The notes: generated by a model from the sequence alone, not told the origin. DNA of 64,000 bases from Algorimicrobium hallyeonense (GCF_042657385.1 NZ_JBHSLA010000003.1:310001-374000), one strand, 5' to 3'; numbered from the stretch's first letter, positions 7,912 to 16,316 are shown. Made by a program: numbers and translations.

Positions 7912-7977
7912 TAATAATTGGATCCTAAAGAAATTTGTTTCAATATATGTCCATAGGATGAATACAGTAAAAATTGA

Positions 7978-7994
7978 ATACTGATTATCAGTAT
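7978..7994. promoter_or_regulatory. Perfect 17-bp inverted repeat upstream of AraC-type regulator
   Basis: ATACTGAT-T-ATCAGTAT is a perfect eight-base inverted repeat around one base, 93 bp before the ATG at 8087. It has no T tract and sits upstream of a regulator gene, so an operator is more likely than a terminator. I did not find a second exact copy in the window. Confidence 0.45.
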
Positions 7995-8086
7995 GTTAAT
8001 AAATAATTGTTCTTTGTGCGAATTTATTTCAGCAAATACATCTACCTTTATAAGGAAAAAATTAAAAGATTAGGCTTGGATTTATC

Positions 8087-8629
8087 ATGACACTGTTTAT
8101 AAAATACGATTTAGACTTGGTTTGTAAAACCGTGATAAAAGAGCAATTAGAAGCGTTGGATATTGCGCATACTATCACTAGTATTGGTGAAGTTAAAATC
8201 CAAAAAGATTTGGATGCGGCAAAGCGGTCAGCTTTAGAAGACGCGTTGAAAAGATATGGTATTCAAATTTTATCAAATCAAAAGGAAACTTTGGTTGAAC
8301 GTATAAAGCACACCATTGATGACATGCTTAGGAATAATGATTTACGAACTTTAAAAGTATCTAGTTATTTATCAGATACCTTAAATTATTCGTATGCCCA
8401 TTTGTCTACAGTATTCTCCGAGAGTACCTATACATCCATTGAAAATTATATGATTCTAAAAAAGGTAGATTTAGTTAAAGAGCGTATTTGTAATACCAAT
8501 TTAACCTTAACAGAAATAGCCTACCAATTAGATTATAGTAGTGTGGCCCATTTATCAGGTCAGTTTAAAAAAACAACGGGTTTAACACCAAGTGGTTTTC
8601 AGCGGATTATGAAAAACAGAAAACAATAA
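8087..8629 (+). CDS. AraC-family transcriptional regulator with HMA-like N-terminal domain
   Basis: The 180-residue protein has a C-terminal AraC/XylS DNA-binding domain (about residues 75-177) with two helix-turn-helix motifs, ending LTLTEIAYQLDYSSVAHLSGQFKKTTGLTPSGF. The first 60 residues (MTLFIKYDLDLVCKTVIKEQLEAL...) have the length and strand-helix pattern of a heavy-metal-associated ferredoxin fold, as in other flavobacterial AraC proteins of this size. Only one cysteine (residue 13) remains where a metal-binding CxxC is expected, so metal sensing is doubtful. It is followed by a response regulator gene (24 bp) and a PAS kinase gene, and probably shares their operon. An inverted repeat lies upstream. 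Confidence 0.78.
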   Translation: MTLFIKYDLDLVCKTVIKEQLEALDIAHTITSIGEVKIQKDLDAAKRSALEDALKRYGIQILSNQKETLVERIKHTIDDMLRNNDLRTLKVSSYLSDTLNYSYAHLSTVFSESTYTSIENYMILKKVDLVKERICNTNLTLTEIAYQLDYSSVAHLSGQFKKTTGLTPSGFQRIMKNRKQ

Positions 8630-8653
8630 GTATTACTTAATAAAAGGAACGGA

Positions 8654-9100
8654 ATGAATGACATGCTATTAAATATTGTTTTAGCGGATGATGATGAGGA
8701 TGACAGAATGTTGTTTAGTGAAGCCATTGAAGAAATTGATATGCGCACCAAATTATCATTATTTAACCATGGACAAGAGCTCATGGACTATTTAGTTTTA
8801 CCTAATGTTGTTTTGCCAAATCTGATATTTTTAGATTTAAATATGCCCATAAAAAATGGTAAGCAATGTTTAATTGAAATTCGGAATAATCCCAAACTAA
8901 AAGATTTGTGTGTGGCAATATATTCTACATCCTCGTCAGAAAAAGATATTGAAGATACTTTTTTAAATGGAGCAAATATTTATGTAAATAAGCCCAATAA
9001 CTTTAGTAAATTGCGAGAAGTAGTCGAAAAGGTCTTACAACTCAATTGGCAATATCATACCTCCAATTTGAATAAAGATACTTTTCTCTTCCGTATCTAA
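8654..9100 (+). CDS. Single-domain response regulator (Rcp1/CheY-like)
   Basis: The 148-residue protein is a lone receiver domain. The acidic pocket is D12-D13 (ADDDEDD), the phosphoacceptor is D61 in IFLDLNMPIKNG, the conserved Ser/Thr lies in YSTSSS (about residues 90-95), and the lysine is K113 in VNKPNN. There is no output domain, as in the Rcp1-type regulators paired with bacteriophytochrome or PAS kinases. The kinase gene begins only 5 bp downstream, so the two are a cognate pair. The sequence AAGGAACGGAATG upstream includes a purine-rich stretch, unusual for this genome. Confidence 0.9.
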   Translation: MNDMLLNIVLADDDEDDRMLFSEAIEEIDMRTKLSLFNHGQELMDYLVLPNVVLPNLIFLDLNMPIKNGKQCLIEIRNNPKLKDLCVAIYSTSSSEKDIEDTFLNGANIYVNKPNNFSKLREVVEKVLQLNWQYHTSNLNKDTFLFRI

Positions 9101-9105
9101 TAACT

Positions 9106-11700
9106 ATGAATTTTAAACGCGTTTATACTTCTACTAAAACCTACTTTGTGCTATCTTTTTTAGCACTTGTATTGCTTGTTTTTACCTCTACCATGGCTTA
9201 TAAACAAATTGTGGTCATGCAGAAATCTGCTGAAATGGTTTCCCATTCGCTACATGTATATAATGGTATTAGTTTGCTAACAGCTCATTATACCGAAGCG
9301 GATTCAGAAGAATTTAGAGATGCACTATTAAAATCTGATAAAAGCGAAAACGTTTTTAAAGCCTATCGTGAAGAAGGACGTGTTATTATGGATAGCTTAA
9401 TGCATTTGCTAGAAGATGACCCATCACAAATAAAACGTTTACAATCGGTTAAAGGTCTTTTAGGTGACTTATATAATCAGCTTCAAGATTTAGATAATAC
9501 CGATTTAGAAACCGATGATACTTTGTTGCAATATAGAGATGCGCAAAAGTCTGTAATTAGCATTACGCTCTATCAAATTAGAAGTTTAAAAGGGGACATA
9601 TTGCGTGAAGAGCAACGGCTCATGCATCTTAGACAAGAAACCTATGAATCCGATAAATCTTTAGCACCGCTTTTACTACTATTATTAGCATTTCTGGCAC
9701 TATTAGTTTTTATCCTTTCTTTTTTAAGAATGTATAGAAATAAATTACGGATTAGAGAATCGGAAAACTTTTTAAGAAATGTTCTGGGTACTACGGATAA
9801 TGTGGTAAATTATTATGAACCCATATTTAATGAGGACAACGATATAGTAGATTTCATCATTGTATATGCCAACGCTTGCAATCGGGATTATTTTGGTTTA
9901 GATCCAGATGATATGTTAGGCAAAACGGTTTTAGAGGTATTTCCGTTTTTAGAAGGACATGATGCATTTAGTAAATTTTTAGAGTGTTATAATACCCAGG
10001 AAAAAGTAAAATTCGAAATTGAAATGACCATGAACGGTTCACACATGTGGTTTGAATCGCTCGTTACAACATTGTCCAATGGTATTTTGGTTACCTCTAG
10101 AAACATTACCGCTCAAGAGCGGGCCAAAAACACACAACTTAAACTCAAAAAACGATTAGAAAATCAAAATTTAAAACTATTAGATAATCGGGCATTATTG
10201 GCTAATATATTTAAAAGCATTTCACACATTGTTATGCACTTTAAATCCATTAGGAATGCGAATAATGAAATAATTGATTTTCAAGTGTTATTTGTAAATG
10301 ACCGAATTAACCCTGTAACGGGTGATATTCCCGAAGAAATTAAAAACAGAAACGTGTCAGACGTTTTTCCAGAAATTTTTAAAACTGGCGTTTTCGAGCA
10401 TTTAGTGAATGCTATTGATAATAACAAAACAGTAAAGTATGATGTTCCTTATGAGAAGGAAGGTAAAACACATTGGTTTTCTGCCACCGCTATAAAATTG
10501 GGAGATGGTGTAACGGTAACCATTAGGGAAACCACGGATGAAAAGGAAAAATCTGATCAACTACTCCAGCTAAATGAACAATTGGTTATTAGAAACTCCA
10601 TTTTAAACGATGCTGAAAGTATATCCAAAATTGGTAGTTTCTTGTGGTATAAGGATTCAGATACCAGTGAACTATCAGACAATTTTTATCGCATTTTAGG
10701 CTTCAGCCCTAATGAATTTGTATCCTCATCAAAAAAATATCGAGATTTCATTCACCCGGAGGATTTACCGATCTATGATATGAGGTTGAAAGAATCAATA
10801 AGCGGCTTAACATCCGATGAGTTTACCTATCGAATAATAACGAATAAAGGAAAAATTAAATATCTAAAAACTAATGGACAATTTTTAGATAAAGATGGGC
10901 AAACGGTTATGATTGGTGTAGTGCAGGATGTAACACAAACCATCCGTGCTGCTGAAGAATTACGAAAAAGTAATGCGGAACTACAACAGAGTAATGCCGA
11001 ATTAGAATCGTTTAACCGCGTAGCCAGTCATGATTTGCAGGAGCCACTTCGTAAAATACAGCTCTTTATATCTAGAATTGAAGATATGGAAGGCGAAACA
11101 TTCTCAGAAAAGGGAAGTAATTACTTTGTGAAAGTTAAGAACGCTGCGGAACGCATGCAAAATCTTATTCAAAATTTATTGGCTTATTCTAGGATTGATA
11201 GTAGTAAAACAGATTTAGAGCGCGTTGATTTAAATGATGTATTACTTAAAGTACAAGAGGATTTAGCTAATACCATTAAAGATACAGAAGCCGAAATTGT
11301 ATTAGATAAGTTACCAGATATCCATGGTGTTTTCTTTCAAATGGAGCAATTATTTGCCAACCTTTTGGCCAACGCTTTAAAATATAGAAGTAAAACGTCG
11401 CTTCCTAAAATAGAAATACAATCTAGTAAGGTAAGTAATGCTGAATTACCAACAGATTTTAGAACCACTAGCCAAGAGTATTATAAAATTATAGTTTCGG
11501 ATAATGGTATTGGTTTTGATGAAAAGCATACTGAAAAAATATTTGAAGTTTTTCAGCGCTTACATCAAAAAACAGAATATACCGGAACCGGAATTGGTTT
11601 AGCTATTTGTAAAAAAATTGTAGAAAACCATAATGGTTATATTTACGCAAAAGGAACGTTAGGAGCAGGGGCTCAATTCATAATATTTTTACCAGCTTAA
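9106..11700 (+). CDS. Membrane-bound CHASE3-like/PAS sensor histidine kinase
   Basis: The 864-residue hybrid of sensor modules has TM1 at about residues 12-31, an extracytoplasmic helical domain of CHASE3 type (residues 35-185), and TM2 at about 188-210. Two PAS-like domains (about 220-335 and 360-475) and a PAS with PAC (about 500-625, SKIGSFLWYKDSD to VTQT) follow. The kinase core has the phosphoacceptor H642 in SHDLQEPLRK, the N-box around N756, the G1 box DNGIGF around 799, and GTGIGLAICKKIV. It ends without a receiver. The upstream single-domain response regulator is the likely phosphorylation partner. The ligand or signal cannot be read from sequence. Confidence 0.87.
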   Translation: MNFKRVYTSTKTYFVLSFLALVLLVFTSTMAYKQIVVMQKSAEMVSHSLHVYNGISLLTAHYTEADSEEFRDALLKSDKSENVFKAYREEGRVIMDSLMHLLEDDPSQIKRLQSVKGLLGDLYNQLQDLDNTDLETDDTLLQYRDAQKSVISITLYQIRSLKGDILREEQRLMHLRQETYESDKSLAPLLLLLLAFLALLVFILSFLRMYRNKLRIRESENFLRNVLGTTDNVVNYYEPIFNEDNDIVDFIIVYANACNRDYFGLDPDDMLGKTVLEVFPFLEGHDAFSKFLECYNTQEKVKFEIEMTMNGSHMWFESLVTTLSNGILVTSRNITAQERAKNTQLKLKKRLENQNLKLLDNRALLANIFKSISHIVMHFKSIRNANNEIIDFQVLFVNDRINPVTGDIPEEIKNRNVSDVFPEIFKTGVFEHLVNAIDNNKTVKYDVPYEKEGKTHWFSATAIKLGDGVTVTIRETTDEKEKSDQLLQLNEQLVIRNSILNDAESISKIGSFLWYKDSDTSELSDNFYRILGFSPNEFVSSSKKYRDFIHPEDLPIYDMRLKESISGLTSDEFTYRIITNKGKIKYLKTNGQFLDKDGQTVMIGVVQDVTQTIRAAEELRKSNAELQQSNAELESFNRVASHDLQEPLRKIQLFISRIEDMEGETFSEKGSNYFVKVKNAAERMQNLIQNLLAYSRIDSSKTDLERVDLNDVLLKVQEDLANTIKDTEAEIVLDKLPDIHGVFFQMEQLFANLLANALKYRSKTSLPKIEIQSSKVSNAELPTDFRTTSQEYYKIIVSDNGIGFDEKHTEKIFEVFQRLHQKTEYTGTGIGLAICKKIVENHNGYIYAKGTLGAGAQFIIFLPA

Positions 11701-11742
11701 TAGCGCAACCATTAAATCTTCACATAAACTAGTAGCACATTG

Positions 11743-11790
11743 TTTTAACGCAATAAAGCACTTTTTTAATTTTATTTTTTTTATTTGCTT
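11743..11790. promoter_or_regulatory. TTTTAACGCAATAAA element upstream of AraC gene
   Basis: TTTTAACGCAATAAAGCA is followed by a T-rich stretch and TTTATTTGCTTGAAA. The order and spacing closely match the element at 6457-6496 (AACGCAATAAA, T-rich spacer, TTTATTGC-TCAA). It is about 170 bp upstream of the regulator gene at 11964, which could be autoregulated. This is inference from repetition only. Confidence 0.35.
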
Positions 11791-11963
11791 GAAAATCAGG
11801 GTTTTTGGGCTTAAATCGAAAGATTGTATAACACAATGCCGAAATTGTGTAACAGCAAAGGGTCTTACTTAATCGATCTTTACAGTATCATTAATTATGG
11901 ATATGCCATTTTAATGATTCAGAAAATAAAGAGATTAATTTACTAACTTAAAAATACGACCTT

Positions 11964-12992
11964 ATGAAAACTGCATATTTAGAAGCCAATACAATACAAG
12001 CTACTTTCCAACAATTAGAACAAACATTTGGTGGCACTTTTACAACTGACCATAAAGAGCATTCTTTAAAGGTTGATAGTGAATTAGGAAAAGGAATTAT
12101 TACAGGAATTTCGTTAAATGATGGAATTACCTATTTGGAATTTGACATGGTTTTTAATCATGATTTTGTTTTAGCTATTAATACGCCAGATAAAAATCCA
12201 ATCTATTTTACATATTGCTCTAAAGGACAACTAGAGCATAGTTTTGGTGAAACGGGCGAGAAGCGCACGCTGGGAAGTTTCCAAACTGGAATTCTAACCA
12301 GTAGAAAAGCGGAAGAAAATTTGCTGTATTTTAAAAAGGATGAGCAATTAAAATCAACGCTTATTTCAGTCCAAACGACGAACTTAAATAATGAGTCTGG
12401 TTCTGAAGGGTTAAAGCAAAAATTAAATGATACCTTCTTTAAAAATCACGATGAAGAAAACTTTGTATATATAGGATCTCATAACCTAAAAATTTCTAAA
12501 AAAATAGACCAGCTACAGGCTATTTCGCAGGTAGGTTTGGTAAGAAATTTATTAGTTCAAGGATTGGTTCATGTTATTTTAGCATTGGAAATACAACAAC
12601 ATTCAGATGATTTAAATAATAATCACCAAAAAACAGGATCGCTTACCGTTACTGAAATGGAAACTATTAAAACGGTTTCGGATTATGTAAATGAGAATTC
12701 AGAAACACAAATTACCATTACAGATTTATATGGCAAATTTGGTTTATCACCTTCAAAATTACAAGAAGGTTTTAAGTTAATGCATGGTCATACTGTAACG
12801 GAATATATTAGAGAAGTCCGTATTAAAAAGGCCGAGGGTTTATTGAAAAATACAGATATGAATATTTCTCAAGTGGTTTATACCATTGGGTTAACAAGTA
12901 GAAGTTACTTCTCTAAAATTTTTAAAGAAAAGTATAACTGTAGCCCAAAAGATTACAAATTTGCACAGCGCGATTTATCTATGACAGCGTAA
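11964..12992 (+). CDS. AraC-family transcriptional regulator
   Basis: The 342-residue protein has an N-terminal sensory part of about 225 residues with no recognised motif, and a C-terminal AraC DNA-binding domain (about residues 235-335). The domain shows ITITDLYGKFGLSPSKLQEGFKLMHGHTVTEYIREVRIKKAEGLL followed by the second helix-turn-helix MNISQVVYTIGLTSRSYFSKIFKEKYNCSPKDYK. The N-terminal half is not a cupin of the obvious AraC kind. The gene is monocistronic, with 263 bp of leader containing the TTAACGCA element and a convergent terminator downstream. Given its position among stress genes that share the element, it is a candidate local regulator. Confidence 0.85.
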   Translation: MKTAYLEANTIQATFQQLEQTFGGTFTTDHKEHSLKVDSELGKGIITGISLNDGITYLEFDMVFNHDFVLAINTPDKNPIYFTYCSKGQLEHSFGETGEKRTLGSFQTGILTSRKAEENLLYFKKDEQLKSTLISVQTTNLNNESGSEGLKQKLNDTFFKNHDEENFVYIGSHNLKISKKIDQLQAISQVGLVRNLLVQGLVHVILALEIQQHSDDLNNNHQKTGSLTVTEMETIKTVSDYVNENSETQITITDLYGKFGLSPSKLQEGFKLMHGHTVTEYIREVRIKKAEGLLKNTDMNISQVVYTIGLTSRSYFSKIFKEKYNCSPKDYKFAQRDLSMTA

Positions 12993-13075
12993 TAATTATT
13001 TTTAAAACCGTCTATTTTAAGACAAACCCTTAAAACGATTTACGCATTATAGTTTTAAACAAAATTAATAACAAA

Positions 13076-13108
13076 CAAAAAGCTCAACGAAATGTTGAGC
13101 TTTTTTAT
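13076..13108. terminator. Bidirectional terminator between AraC gene and small membrane protein gene
   Basis: AAAAGCTCAAC and GTTGAGCTTTT pair around GAAAT, with A and T runs on both sides. It lies between two convergent transcription units. Confidence 0.85.
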
Positions 13109-13140
13109 TTTTAAGTACTTGTTAATTTTCCTTTAGAAGA

Positions 13141-13293
13141 TTAAAACCATTCAAAATATAATCCTGAAATAATTACAGCTATAACTAATACTATTAACGC
13201 AACAATTACAAAAGTTGCAGTAAACACTGTTTTTTTATCATCTTGTAATAAATAATCTTCTCTATCTGAATCTTTATCTTTAACTACTGGCAT
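13141..13293 (-). CDS. Small single-pass membrane protein (50 aa)
   Basis: A reading frame from the ATG at 13293 to TAA at 13141 encodes 50 residues. There is an acidic/basic N-terminal segment (MPVVKDKDSDREDYLLQDDKK) and one strongly hydrophobic helix (about residues 22-45, FTATFVIVALIVLVIAVIISGLYF), ending EWF. The charge distribution predicts a cytoplasmic N-terminus by neighbour hydrophobicity only. It starts 13 bp downstream of the aldehyde dehydrogenase gene on the same strand and ends before a terminator, so it is likely co-transcribed with that gene. I do not recognise a named family. Confidence 0.65.
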   Translation of the reverse strand: MPVVKDKDSDREDYLLQDDKKTVFTATFVIVALIVLVIAVIISGLYFEWF

Positions 13294-13305
13294 AATATTT
13301 ATTTT

Positions 13306-14673
13306 TTAAAGGTTAATATATATTGTTTTCTTATTTACAAATTCGTGGATGCCTTCAACTGATAATTCCCGACCAAAACCTGAAGCTTTGGTGCCACCAA
13401 ACGGCAATCGAGGATCTGATTTTACCATGGCATTTATAAAAAAGGCACCATCCGGAATCTGATTAATTTGGTGTTTGGCAGTTTCAGTATCTTGTGTAAA
13501 AACCATACTACCTAAACCAAGTCTGGAATTGGCTGCTAGTTTATAGGCTTCTTCTGCATCTTTTACTTTTATAATGGCAGCAACAGGACCAAAGGTTTCT
13601 TCATCGAAGACGGGCATACCTGGCGTGACATTGGTAATTATTGTGGGCTCAAAAAAGGCCTTGTCGCTTTTATTTCCAATAAGTATTTTAGCGCCTTTTT
13701 TTACGGATTTATCCACTTGATCTTTCAGGGTTTTCGCTAAATCTTCACGAGCAAGAACACTTAATTCAGTTGCTTCTTTTAAAGGGTCACCAATTTTTAT
13801 GGCGGTTACTTTATTTTTAAATTTTTCTAAAAATTCATCATAAATAGCAGCTTCAACAATAAAACGCTTGGCGGCAATACAGCTTTGTCCAGTGTTTTGC
13901 ATTCTAGCATTTACCATAGTATCTAGATGTGAATCTAAATCGGCATCGGCTAGAACAATACAGGCATTATTTCCACCCAATTCTAAAACGGTTTTTTTAA
14001 GGTTTTTTCCTGCCAATTGGGCAATATGTTTGCCTGCCTTTTCGCTTCCTGTTAAAGACACGGCTTGAATTCTGTTATCCGCAATAATAGTTTCTATTTG
14101 ATCGTGATCTACTATTAAGGTTTGAAAGCATCCTTCTGGATAACCACTTTCTTCAAATAAGTCTTGAATTGCTAATGCCGAACCTGTAACATTTGCCGCG
14201 TGTTTTAATAATACGGTATTTCCAGCTGTAATAGTTGGAATGGCAAAGCGTAAAACTTGCCAAAAGGGATAATTCCATGGCATAATGCCTAGAATACAAC
14301 CCAAAGGGTCATAACTTATAAAGCTTTCAGAAGCATCGGTATTTATGAGTTCATCTGCTAAAAAATCGTCAGCATTGGTTATGTAAAAATCGGCCAACAA
14401 GGCGCATTTTTCTATTTCAGCCATGCTTTGAGAAATAGGTTTTCCCATTTCTTGTGTCATGAGCTGGCTATAATGCTGTTTATTAGTAATAAGCGTATCC
14501 GCTAATTGTTTTAGTAAGGTTGTACGATGAGAAATTTCTGTAGTGCTCCATTCCTTGAAGGTTTGGTTGGCCAAACTTAAGTAGCTTTCCACTTTATCGT
14601 CCGAAAACTGCTTATAACTTTCCAAGGCATTCCCATTATAAGGGTTTATTGTTTTAATTGTTTTATTAGACAT
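13306..14673 (-). CDS. NAD(P)-dependent succinate-semialdehyde dehydrogenase family protein
   Basis: This 455-residue cytosolic aldehyde dehydrogenase is of the SSADH (GabD/Sad) subgroup. The catalytic residues are visible: N134 in MPWNYPFWQ, K157 in VLLKHA, E231 in LELGGNNA and the nucleophile C265 in NTGQSCIAAKR. The C-terminal PFGGTKASGFGRELSVEGIHEF is also typical. It oxidises an aldehyde, probably succinate semialdehyde or a related carboxy-aldehyde, to the acid; exact substrate and NAD versus NADP preference are not certain. A 50-aa membrane protein gene follows 13 bp downstream. Upstream it diverges from the second YtxH module across a 190-bp control region. Confidence 0.86.
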   Translation of the reverse strand: MSNKTIKTINPYNGNALESYKQFSDDKVESYLSLANQTFKEWSTTEISHRTTLLKQLADTLITNKQHYSQLMTQEMGKPISQSMAEIEKCALLADFYITNADDFLADELINTDASESFISYDPLGCILGIMPWNYPFWQVLRFAIPTITAGNTVLLKHAANVTGSALAIQDLFEESGYPEGCFQTLIVDHDQIETIIADNRIQAVSLTGSEKAGKHIAQLAGKNLKKTVLELGGNNACIVLADADLDSHLDTMVNARMQNTGQSCIAAKRFIVEAAIYDEFLEKFKNKVTAIKIGDPLKEATELSVLAREDLAKTLKDQVDKSVKKGAKILIGNKSDKAFFEPTIITNVTPGMPVFDEETFGPVAAIIKVKDAEEAYKLAANSRLGLGSMVFTQDTETAKHQINQIPDGAFFINAMVKSDPRLPFGGTKASGFGRELSVEGIHEFVNKKTIYINL

Positions 14674-14742
14674 TTCGTTTTTTTTTAAGTATATACAAGT
14701 TAATTTTTAACGGTTGTTGAAATTAACCTATTCCATAAAACA

Positions 14743-14797
14743 ATTAACGCGATACCTGAAATTGTTTTACGGCAATAATTAAATGATTAGCGTTAAT
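14743..14797. promoter_or_regulatory. Inverted ATTAACGC / GCGTTAAT pair between divergent stress genes
   Basis: ATTAACGC at 14743-14750 and GCGTTAAT at 14790-14797 are perfect inverted copies 39 bp apart, with an ATTG...CAAT inverted repeat between them. They lie in the divergent region between the aldehyde dehydrogenase and YtxH genes. A GATCTTTG sequence at 14817-14824, one mismatch from TANNTTTG, could be the -7 box of the YtxH module. Confidence 0.4.
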
Positions 14798-14863
14798 GTA
14801 AACGTCTTAATATCATGATCTTTGAATTATTGAAACACATGTTTAACTTAAAAAATATATACC

Positions 14864-15193
14864 ATGACAAATAACGGAAGTACAGGATTAGGAATTTTAG
14901 CTGGAGCAGCTATAGGAGCAGTATTAGGAATTTTATTTGCACCAGATAAAGGAAGTGCTACAAGACAACGCATAGCAGATGAAGCAGAATTACAGAAGCA
15001 ACGTTTAGCATCATCAGCATCAGATTTACGTGATCGTGTTGCCTCAACTGTAAGCACGGAAAGACATAATTTAGAAGATAGAGTAGAGTCTTTAGTAACA
15101 GATGCTAGTTATAAAGCTGAAGATGTTATTACAACTTTGGAAGCCAAGCTAAAAGATTTAAAAGCTCAGAATAAGAAACTTCAAAAATCATAA
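14864..15193 (+). CDS. YtxH domain-containing protein (module copy 2)
   Basis: The 109-residue protein has a glycine-rich membrane helix at residues 8-28 (LGILAGAAIGAVLGILFAPDKGS), then TRQRIADEAELQKQRLASSASDLRDRVASTV and a long charged helix to DLKAQNKKLQKS. It has the same length as the product of 1045-1374 and aligns throughout, with strongest conservation in the membrane segment, RQRIADEA and the last 25 residues. It heads the second YtxH/holin-like/small-protein unit, with the next gene 6 bp downstream. The role is presumed envelope stress protection; no biochemical function is known. Confidence 0.87.
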   Translation: MTNNGSTGLGILAGAAIGAVLGILFAPDKGSATRQRIADEAELQKQRLASSASDLRDRVASTVSTERHNLEDRVESLVTDASYKAEDVITTLEAKLKDLKAQNKKLQKS

Positions 15194-15199
15194 TTAATT

Positions 15200-15562
15200 A
15201 TGAACGTTTTTGAATCCATAGGAGAAAAAACAGGAAGAGCTGCAGATATTGGTGAGAACTTTTTAGAAAAATCTCACCAATATTTCAAGCTAAAAGTATT
15301 CCAACAATTAACCTATGCTGTAAGCATGGTGGCCAAACTTTTGGCTGTTGGAACCTTATTGGTTCTAGGACTTATTTTTGGTGCATTTGCTGGAGCTATT
15401 CATTTAGGCAAACTTTTTGAAAACTTGGCCTTAGGGTACCTTTCTGTTGCAGCAATATTCTTTATTATCGGACTCATTATTTATATGACGCGTAAATCTA
15501 TTAGCGCATATGTAATAATGAAAATAGGCGCTAAATTCTATGAAGATGATATAGATTATTAA
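15200..15562 (+). CDS. Holin-superfamily-like membrane protein (module copy 2)
   Basis: The 120-residue protein has an N-terminal soluble part (GEKTGRAADIGENFLEKSHQYFKLKVFQQLT) and two membrane helices at about residues 42-66 and 76-98, with a basic then acidic tail. It is homologous to the 1380-1730 product and to the chromosomal Phage_holin_3_6-like family. It lies 6 bp after YtxH and 27 bp before the third gene. No lysin, tail or other phage gene is nearby, so a phage origin is unlikely. Function is unknown, and envelope stability is inferred from the module. Confidence 0.82.
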   Translation: MNVFESIGEKTGRAADIGENFLEKSHQYFKLKVFQQLTYAVSMVAKLLAVGTLLVLGLIFGAFAGAIHLGKLFENLALGYLSVAAIFFIIGLIIYMTRKSISAYVIMKIGAKFYEDDIDY

Positions 15563-15589
15563 TTTGAACGTACTATTAAGAAATTAGAT

Positions 15590-15799
15590 ATGAAACCACC
15601 ATACACGAACTTCCAAGACATTGAAATCGAACTAAAGCAATTAAATTTAGAACGTAAAATTGCTTGGGAAGAATTAAAATTACTGAAAACAGAAATCAAA
15701 GACGACTTCAGACCGTATAACTGGATTGAGCCTTTAATAAAAGGAGCCAGTAAATATGGTGTATTTGTTCTTTTTAGAAAACTATTTTCAAGAAGATAA
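15590..15799 (+). CDS. Conserved small protein, third gene of the YtxH/holin-like module (copy 2)
   Basis: The 69-residue protein has a charged N-terminal helix with LNLERKIAWEELKLLKTEIKDDF, then YNWIEPL and a hydrophobic, basic C-terminal part ending FSRR. It is the paralogue of the 1734-1934 product (likely the same DUF6327-type family, recalled only). The strict order YtxH, holin-like, this gene is kept in both modules, which suggests that the three products work together, perhaps with this one at the cytoplasmic membrane face. Its stop codon overlaps the base of a long hairpin terminator. Confidence 0.77.
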   Translation: MKPPYTNFQDIEIELKQLNLERKIAWEELKLLKTEIKDDFRPYNWIEPLIKGASKYGVFVLFRKLFSRR

Positions 15800-15832
15800 A
15801 AATGTTGTTACAATATTTTAATCTTCTTTTTT
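15790..15832 (+). terminator. Long hairpin terminator after YtxH module copy 2
   Basis: AAGAAGAT (15790-15797, overlapping the stop codon) pairs with ATCTTCTT (15821-15828), and the intervening AAAAATGTTG/ACAATATTTT also pair, giving one long stem followed by a T run. It separates the module from the hemerythrin gene, at least in part. Confidence 0.7.
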
Positions 15833-15856
15833 TATTAATAACTAAAGAAAAAAATC

Positions 15857-16291
15857 ATGACAATTTTTGAAGCTATAAGACAAGATCACGATGTACAACG
15901 AGATTTGTTAGATAAACTCGTTAAAACATCTGGCGATACCAAAACAAGAGACGAAATTTTTAAAGCTGTGAAAAAACAATTAGAAGTTCATGCAGACGCT
16001 GAAGAACGTCATTTTTATAAGCCGTTAATTAGTAACGATATGATGCAAGAACATGCCAGACATGGAATTGCAGAACATCATGAAATAGATGAGCTTATAG
16101 AGCAGTTGGAAGATACCGAACGTGATGCGTCATCCTGGCTAAAAATTGCAAAAGATTTAAAACATAAAGTGGAGCATCATTTAGAAGATGAGGAACATAG
16201 TTTTTTTCAATTAGCAGGAAAAGTTTTTAGTGATACTCAAAAAACATCTTTGGCCACTTCATACCAAAGTCACATGAAAAATAATTTATAA
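15857..16291 (+). CDS. Hemerythrin HHE domain protein
   Basis: The 144-residue four-helix protein has the histidine and glutamate pattern of an HHE di-iron site: H11 (IRQDHDVQRDLL), H45 and E49 (EVHADAEERHF), the H74/H75 pair (GIAEHHEIDEL), and the C-terminal KVEHHLEDEEHSFF. Bacterial HHE proteins bind O2 or NO, or protect and store iron. With nitrosative and oxidative stress functions elsewhere in the window this is a plausible sensor or scavenger, but the ligand is inferred. It follows the YtxH module by 57 bp across a hairpin. Confidence 0.88.
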   Translation: MTIFEAIRQDHDVQRDLLDKLVKTSGDTKTRDEIFKAVKKQLEVHADAEERHFYKPLISNDMMQEHARHGIAEHHEIDELIEQLEDTERDASSWLKIAKDLKHKVEHHLEDEEHSFFQLAGKVFSDTQKTSLATSYQSHMKNNL

Positions 16292-16316
16292 GGCCCAATT
16301 ATCACATTACTTTTAT

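Noticed and set aside
1380..15562. Holin-family genes as evidence for a prophage
   Set aside because: No lysin, portal, tail, integrase or attachment sequences are nearby, and the genes sit in conserved stress modules with YtxH. They are chromosomal members of a holin-like family.
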